Shown here piece by piece: positions 1 through 5,200 of a stretch of DNA of 7,386 bases. The position numbers were made by a program, and so were the translations under genes. The notes under the pieces are model-generated. The model did not search any database and was not told the origin of the DNA. It saw nothing but the letters and a program-made list of their open reading frames with translations. Origin of the DNA: Galactobacter sp. (GTDB lineage Bacteria > Actinomycetota > Actinomycetes > Actinomycetales > Micrococcaceae). The DNA lies in NCBI RefSeq assembly GCF_022712295.1, contig NZ_JALAGT010000023.1:1-7386 (forward strand), read 5' to 3'. How positions within the stretch are numbered: position 1 is the first letter of the stretch; the number at the start of each line of letters is the position of its first letter.

Positions 1-551
1 CCGTGGTCTGTGTCATCTTGGCGGTGTTGTTCGGCGCCGGCGTCTCCCCCACCCTCCCCACGGTCGTCGCCGCCCTGGTGCTGGCAGTCGTCTGTTGGTT
101 CAGACGCCCCGAACATCGCCGCTCGCTCTCCGTGCCATGGAAGATGGCTCTGGCCGTTTTGGCGTTGTTCATCCTGGTGGAGGTCCTACGGCCCCTGTTC
201 CTCGACCAGTGGATGGCCGCAGCACTCGGCTCCGGCACCGGGGGGTGGCACCTGGCCCGAGTCGCCGGAGTCGGTGCACTGGCCGCCAACGGCGTCGACA
301 ACCTTCCGGCGTTCCTGGCGCTGCAGCCCGCCGCCGCGGATCACGCCTCCCGCACGGTGGCACTCCTGGTGGGGGTCAACGCCGGGGCCATCGTCACCCC
401 GTGGGGAACACTCGCGACCCTGTTGTGGCTGTGGCGTTGCCGCGTGGCCGGGGTGGAGGTCCCCCTCCGTGCGCATGTAGTGCGCAGTCTGGTCCTGGCC
501 GTCGCCGTGCTGGCAGCGTGTTCGTTGACCCTCGCGCTCACCACTGGCTAG
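1..551 (+). CDS. ArsB/SLC13-type membrane permease, C-terminal part
   Basis: This is the C-terminal 182 codons of a polytopic inner-membrane transporter. The frame is already open at base 1, so the true start lies outside the window; the GTG at base 3 is only the first possible start seen. Hydrophobic segments lie at about residues 3-32, 48-67, 85-110, 116-145 and 158-178 of the visible part. The signature is a NGVDNLPAFLAL stretch (residues 96-107) followed by GVNAGAIVTPWGTLATLLW (124-142). This matches the conserved end of ArsB/SLC13-like (ion transporter superfamily) permeases, where an N-N-L-P motif is followed by G-V-N-x-G-x-x-x-T-P-W-G-S-L-A-T-L-L-W. ArsB proteins export arsenite or antimonite, but relatives carry other anions or dicarboxylates, so the substrate cannot be assigned. 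No ars regulator or reductase is visible. The gene ends in TAG and converges on the tetR gene. The family call is good; the substrate is unknown. Confidence 0.8.
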   Translation, partial: VVCVILAVLFGAGVSPTLPTVVAALVLAVVCWFRRPEHRRSLSVPWKMALAVLALFILVEVLRPLFLDQWMAAALGSGTGGWHLARVAGVGALAANGVDNLPAFLALQPAAADHASRTVALLVGVNAGAIVTPWGTLATLLWLWRCRVAGVEVPLRAHVVRSLVLAVAVLAACSLTLALTTG

Positions 552-564
552 TACCAGGCATCCA

Positions 565-677
565 ATGCCCGACGGAGGGGGCCCGGCTCAGCCTGCTCCG
601 CTCCGTCCGCGCGGATCGGTCGGCACCCGCGCCTGCGGCGCGGGGAGCACCGGAGCACACCCCGCGCCGTCGGGCAT
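565..677. repeat. Nested inverted-repeat element between convergent genes
   Basis: The 155-bp gap between the permease and the tetR gene contains an 11-bp perfect inverted repeat, ATGCCCGACGG at 565-575 and its exact complement CCGTCGGGCAT at 667-677. Inside it are a 7-bp pair (TGCTCCG 594-600 with CGGAGCA 651-657) and an 8-bp hairpin at 626-644. The arms are nested in the right order to fold as one long structure. It could be a two-way transcription barrier or a small palindromic element. No open frame here looks like a gene. Confidence 0.5.
626..644. terminator. GC-rich hairpin, possible bidirectional terminator
   Basis: CCCGCGCC (626-633), loop TGC, then GGCGCGGG (637-644) form a perfect 8-bp all-GC stem. 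It lies 75 bases past the permease stop and 63 bases past the tetR stop on the other strand, where a shared terminator would be expected. Neither strand has a T-tract after the stem. That is common in high-GC actinobacteria but weakens the call. Confidence 0.4.
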
Positions 678-706
678 GAATGGTTCCGTGCCCCGGACGC
701 CTGGCG

Positions 707-1228
707 TCAGCGCGAGACGAAGGCCTCTGCGATCTCCTCGACGTCGGCCTCGTCGACGTAGGGAGCCGAGCCCGGCTCGGTGATATCGGCCTGATAGGCC
801 ACACCGTCGCCCGCCAGCAGGGCCAACCGAGCCATGACCGGATTCCCGAGCTGGGCCAGCAACAAGTCGAACCACTCATCCCGGGCCGCACGAAGTTCTG
901 CACGCGCGTTCGCATTCCCCGCCTGCCCCAGTCGGGTCACAGCGACCACCGCACGTTCCAGATCGGAGCCGACTTCAAGCGAGGAGGCCAAGTAGTAATG
1001 CACAGCGCCGTCCGGCGCTGCGGCCATCGCGGCGACGTCCAGCTTCACGAGTACACGCAGACGGGAGATCAAAGCGGTGTCCAAGGCGGCCCGTGAAGGG
1101 AAATGATGCAGCAAGCCCGGCTTGGACAGCCCGCTCTTGCGGGCAACGGCCTCGATGGTGGCCTGTCGAACTCCACCGTCCACCAGCAAGGACACGTAGG
1201 TGTCCAGAATCTGCTCGCTCCTGCTCAT
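707..1228 (-). CDS. TetR/AcrR-family transcriptional repressor
   Basis: A 173-residue DNA-binding regulator of normal length for the family, expected to act as a cytoplasmic dimer. The N-terminal helix-turn-helix spans about residues 5-50: an ILDTYVSLLVDGG helix, then ATIEAVARKSGLSKPGLLHHF (23-43), with the recognition helix in the K-P-G-L-L-H-H-F segment. This is the classic TetR pattern. The rest (about 55-173) is an all-helical ligand and dimer domain ending in ALLAGDGVAYQADI (136-149), resembling the TetR_C_28-like group; its ligand is unknown. The ATG at 1226-1228 was chosen because the HTH begins right after it and no in-frame start lies closely upstream. Its ribosome-binding site is weak: an AAAGGA sits about 16 bases away. 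It is divergent from the short-chain dehydrogenase across 167 bp, so the likely role is repression of itself and that gene; this is an inference from arrangement. Confidence 0.9.
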   Translation of the reverse strand: MSRSEQILDTYVSLLVDGGVRQATIEAVARKSGLSKPGLLHHFPSRAALDTALISRLRVLVKLDVAAMAAAPDGAVHYYLASSLEVGSDLERAVVAVTRLGQAGNANARAELRAARDEWFDLLLAQLGNPVMARLALLAGDGVAYQADITEPGSAPYVDEADVEEIAEAFVSR

Positions 1229-1395
1229 AGCGTCGCTTGCGCATCCTTTCGTTGCGCCGGCCGGGCGCGCACCGCCCTCATCGAAATGATGAAGGAATCC
1301 TCGTGATTCGACGATACCGGAATAACGCTCACGCGCTCAGTGGTGGCGGCCCGGATTCAAGTTCTGATCCCGTGCAGCGAAAGGTGGAGCATGCC
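1229..1395. promoter_or_regulatory. Divergent control region with candidate TetR operators
   Basis: This 167-bp spacer must hold both promoters of the divergent tetR and dehydrogenase genes. Three short inverted repeats are visible, each with 5-bp arms and a 5-bp spacer: GCGCC/GGCGC at 1254-1268, TCATC-GAAAT-GATGA at 1278-1292, and GAATC-CTCGT-GATTC at 1295-1309. The second and third sit two bases apart and have the size and symmetry of TetR-type half-sites, so they are the best operator candidates. No convincing -35/-10 pair could be fixed on either strand. The region is regulatory by position; the exact sites are inferred. Confidence 0.45.
1381..1389 (+). promoter_or_regulatory. Ribosome-binding site that sets the dehydrogenase start
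   Basis: AAGGTGGAG lies six bases before the ATG at 1396. It is the only good Shine-Dalgarno match upstream of the NAD(P)-binding motif and decides the start against the longer open frame beginning at 1237. The ATG at 1391 is out of frame, and the in-frame ATG at 1408 is further away. Confidence 0.65.
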
Positions 1396-2136
1396 ATGCT
1401 GGGCATCATGACTTGGAACACTTCGCTCCGCCCCACAGCTGTCATCACCGGCGCCTCACGCGGTATCGGCAAGGCCGTTCTGATGGACCTGGCCCTCACT
1501 CACCGGATTCTGGCCGGAGCCAGCACCTCGGAGTCCTTGTCCTGGATCCACGAGCCGGGGGCGCTGCCCCAGGATGCGGAAGTGGTCCCGTTCATCGCCG
1601 ACCTCTCGGACGAGGCGTCCGTTGCCGCCGCGGTGGACGAGGCCGGGCTGACCCACCTGGACGTCCTCGTGAACTCGGCAGGCATCGCGGACGAACGCCC
1701 CTTCGACTCCTTCACGAGGCAGGATTGGAGGGCGTCCTTCGAGGTCAACGTCTTCGCTGTGGCGGATCTGACCGCCCGCCTGCTCCCCGCGCTGCGGACG
1801 GCCCGGGGCATCGTGGTCATGATCAATTCCGGTTCCGGCATATTCTCCTACGCCGGTGGGGCCGTGTACACGGGGACCAAGTTCGCTCTGCGCACCATGG
1901 CGGATTGCCTCCGCGAGGAGGAACGTGATCGCGGGGTACGTGTCACGTCGGTCCACCCGGGATTCGTCGCAACGGACATGGGGCACCGACTGCGGCGCGA
2001 AGCCGGAACCGACGGAGACGAATACACCTACGTCACGCCGGAGACCGTAGCCGCCAGTGTCCGCCATGCGATCTCCGCGCCGGAGACCTCGCAGGTCGAA
2101 TCGATCACAGTCCGCCCGGCGCACAAGCCGGCCTGA
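1396..2136 (+). CDS. Short-chain dehydrogenase/reductase (SDR family)
   Basis: A 246-residue NAD(P)-dependent oxidoreductase of classical SDR length. From the ATG at 1396 the motifs appear in order: Rossmann TGASRGIG (residues 18-25), D69 of the D-L adenine-pocket motif, NSAG (93-96, in place of the usual NNAG), N118, catalytic S145, Y158 and K162 (Y-T-G-T-K), and HPG after strand 6. The Ser-to-Tyr spacing of 13 is canonical, so the active site looks complete. The INSGSG, ALREEE-like and VHPGFVATDM segments resemble the group often annotated as PRK08219; this match is from memory. The substrate is unknown. The frame is open back to 1237, but that extension is poor in SDR features. The start was chosen from the AAGGTGGAG site; ATG 1408 (242 residues) is the alternative. 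It is divergent from the TetR gene, which probably controls it. Confidence 0.9.
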   Translation: MLGIMTWNTSLRPTAVITGASRGIGKAVLMDLALTHRILAGASTSESLSWIHEPGALPQDAEVVPFIADLSDEASVAAAVDEAGLTHLDVLVNSAGIADERPFDSFTRQDWRASFEVNVFAVADLTARLLPALRTARGIVVMINSGSGIFSYAGGAVYTGTKFALRTMADCLREEERDRGVRVTSVHPGFVATDMGHRLRREAGTDGDEYTYVTPETVAASVRHAISAPETSQVESITVRPAHKPA

Positions 2137-2174
2137 GCGCGGACGCTGGGACCACCCGTCGGGCAACCGTCCGC

Positions 2175-2197
2175 GGCCGCCCCCCAGGCCGCCCCCC
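2175..2197. repeat. Tandem GGCCGCCCCCC repeat in the 3' spacer
   Basis: The 11-mer GGCCGCCCCCC occurs at 2175-2185 and again at 2187-2197, separated by one A. It lies just after the dehydrogenase stop and before the terminator hairpin. The C-rich run could be a replication-slippage product. No function is visible. Confidence 0.5.
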
Positions 2198-2210
2198 GGC
2201 CACAACGAAA

Positions 2211-2248
2211 CAGTGCCGCCCCCGATCCGAGGATCGGGGGCGGCACTG
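2211..2248. terminator. Perfect 18-bp-arm hairpin, bidirectional terminator
   Basis: CAGTGCCGCCCCCGATCC (2211-2228) is followed by GA and its exact reverse complement (2231-2248). It lies between the stop of the dehydrogenase (2136) and the stop of the convergent adhesin gene (2267-2269). Read on the minus strand the stem is followed by TTTCGTT, a modest T-tract, so it is a good intrinsic terminator for the adhesin gene. On the plus strand it is followed by TACTAG and probably also stops read-through from the dehydrogenase. Confidence 0.85.
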
Positions 2249-2266
2249 TACTAGCCGCTAGTCAGC

Positions 2267-5200
2267 TCAGTGAGTGCGGCGACGACGCGCCATGAGCGTG
2301 ATGCCTGCGCCGATGAGGGCCAGGATCAGGACCACCATGCCGATACCGATCGAGGTACCGGTCGAGGCCAGGGGCCCGTCGCTACCGTCATCGGTCGGCG
2401 TGCCGCTCGGGTTGGTGGCCGGAGTCGTGCCGGCATCGGTACTCGGTTCCGTGGTCGGTTCCTCAGTGGGGGTTTCCGGGACGTCCTCGTACTCGTTGTC
2501 CAGCGTGACCGCGGCCTTGGCTCCCGGATCGCCGGTCACCGTGACAACAGCCTTGGTGCCATCGGCGGAGATCTCCACCGACTCGTCCTCGCTGCTCCAT
2601 TCGGCACCGATCCACTTCACGACATCGGTGTCCTCGGCGTCATCCTCGGTGAGGGTGACCTTGGTGCCGAGCGGCAGGTTCTCCAGCGTGGAGGCCTTGC
2701 CGGCCTTCAGCTCCAGGTCGGCCGTCTGTTCATCGCCGGCGATGTCGGTCCAGGTGGCCGTCACCGGGAAAGTGGTGTCCTTCGCGACCTTGTCTGCACC
2801 ATCGCCGGAGAGCGTCTTGGTCACGTCCAAGCTGCCGAGGGACTCGACGGCCTGGTTGGTGAGCTTGACGTCGATGTCCTTCGCAGCGCCGATGGTAATG
2901 GTCGCCGTGCCGTCGTCATTGACGACGATGCCCTCGGCCTCCCAGGCCGGATCGGCCCAGGTGAACGCCGGCGCGGCGTCCAACGGGGTCTCCGCCAGCG
3001 TCACCTCGGTACCGTGGGGCAGATCCTGGCCGAACTCGACCTTGGAACCGTCCGTCGGGACCGAGAGGTTCTCGGACTGCTGCTCGTCACCCTCGTACCA
3101 GGTGGCCGTCACATCGACGGTCTCCGGGATATCGGAGTTGTCGGCAGCCACACCCGTGACGTCCTTGGTGAGTGAGAACGTGCCAGGGGCCCAGGTGGCC
3201 TCGTTGGTCACGGTGATCAACGTGGAATCGTCCTGCAGGTTCTTGACCTTCACGGTGGCGCTGCCGTCCTCGTTGTCGGTGACGTCGTCACCGGTGATCA
3301 CGATGGAGCCCCAGACCACGGTGTCGATACCGGGCTGCTCGCCCTCGGTGATGGTGACGAGCGTGCCGTATGGCAGCTCCTCGCCCAGCTCCGTGGGCTC
3401 CACCGAGTTGATGGTCAGCTCCTTGGAGAATTCCTCGTCACCGATCTTCCAGGTCGCGGTGACCGGGAACTCGGTCTTGGGATCCACCTCGCCGGCAGCC
3501 TCGCCGGAGAGGCCCTTGATCAGGCTGATGCCGGCCGTGGAGGTCGTGGCCTTGTTCTCCAAGGCCACCTTTGCGGTCGTCTCGTGACCGATCGTCACCC
3601 TGGCGGACAGACCATCCACCACCATGTCATCGTCGGCGATGGTCCACTGCGGGGCGACCCAGTTGATCCCGGAACCGTTCTCGAGCGGCGTCTCGGTCAG
3701 GGTGACCTCGGTACCGAACCGGAGCCTCTCGCCGAAGTCCACCGTGCTGCCGTCGGTCGGAACGGTGAGTTCCTTGGACTGCTCCTGGCCCTCCGGGTCC
3801 GTCCAGGTCGCGGTAACCGTGACCTCGGCGGGGACGGCCTCGTTGTCAGCCTCATCACCCGTGACCGTCTTGGACAGGTCGAAGGTGCCGGTGGCCCAGG
3901 TGGCCTCGTTGGTCACGGTAACCAGTGAGGTGGCATCCTGCTGGTCCTTGACCACGACCTCCGCGACGCCCTTGCCCTTGTCGGTGACGCCATCGCCCTC
4001 GATCGTGATGGATCCCCACGTCACGGTGTCGATAGTCGGCGGGGTCTGCTCGGCGATCGTGACGACTGTGCCGTGAGGCAGGTCCACGCCCAGATCGGTG
4101 GCGGTCTCCGCGTTGATCTTGAGTTCCTTGGAGAAGTCCTGGTCACCGATCTTCCAGGTCGCCTTGACCGTGTACTCGGCGCCCTTGGCTTGATCCGCAG
4201 CGTCACCCGTGACCTTCTTGATCAGGCTGATGCGAGCGGTGGATGTGGTCGTCTTGTTCGTGAGCGTGACGTTGGCCTTGGCATCGCGGCCGATCGTGAC
4301 CACGGCGGACTTGCCGCTGGCCTCGACTCCGGTGCCGTCCCAGGTCGGATCGCTCCAGACGATGCCGGAACCATCCGTCAGCGGCGTCTCGGTCAGGGTG
4401 ACCTCGGTACCGATCAGCAGGTTCTCACCGAACGGGACCGAGGTGCCGTCGGTCGGGAGCGTCAGGTCCTTGGACTGGTCCTTGCCGTCCGCGTCCTTCC
4501 AGGTTGCCGTGACCTTCACGGTTTCCGGAACGGCCCCGTTGCCGGCCTCGTCGCCCGTCACCTTCTTGGACAGGGAGAACGTACCTACGGTGCGCTCCAC
4601 CTTGTTGGTGAGAGTCACCTTGGCCGGGGTAGAGACGTTGTCCTTCGTGACCGTGACGGTCTCCGGGTCGAACGTGGGCTCGCCCCAGGTGAAGGTGTCG
4701 TCATCTGTTGGCTTGGCCTCGCTGAAGGTGACCTTGGCCCCGATGGGGAGATCCTTCAGCACGTTGGTCTCGCCGGCCTTCAGTGTGAAGGTGCGATCCT
4801 GCTGCGCAGGCACATTGCTGCCCAGCTCGCTGGTGTTGATCTTCGCGGTGACCGTGTATTCCTTCTCGGCATCCACCTGGTCGGCCGCGCCGCCGGTGAG
4901 TGCCTTGGTGATGGCCACCTGGCCAAGCTGGGCCGTGTTGGTCAGCTTCACCTCGATGTTGGTGGCAGGGGTCAAGGTCGCTGTGGCGACCTTGCCATCC
5001 TGAGACACCGTCACGCCATCGCTGGCTGTAAACGTCGGGTCAGCGAAGACCACGCCGGACACATTGGGGAACTTGGGCTCGGAGAGCTGAATGGTCCAAC
5101 CCTTGCCGCGGGGATTGAGCCCCTTCACGGGGCCGCCATTGAGCGGCACCTGCAGGTCGTACTCGACCTCGGGTGTGGTCTTGTTGGGTGCGAATTCCTT

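Noticed and set aside
1..551. Assignment of the first gene as a definite arsenite exporter
   Set aside because: Only the C-terminal part is visible and no arsenic genes accompany it. The fold family is supported but the substrate is not.
95..679. Plus-strand frame of 194 codons across the permease and the gap
   Set aside because: Its product is Arg/Pro/Gly-rich with no family features and it runs in another frame over a clear membrane-protein gene.
1237..1395. N-terminal extension of the dehydrogenase from the ATG at 1237
   Set aside because: It would overlap the divergent control region, has no good ribosome-binding site, and adds a basic, low-complexity stretch before the Rossmann motif. 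ATG 1396 has a well-placed AAGGTGGAG.
2274..3587. A 437-codon Ser/Val-rich plus-strand frame
   Set aside because: It is another mirror of the adhesin repeats. Its apparent internal repeats simply reflect the repeats on the coding strand.
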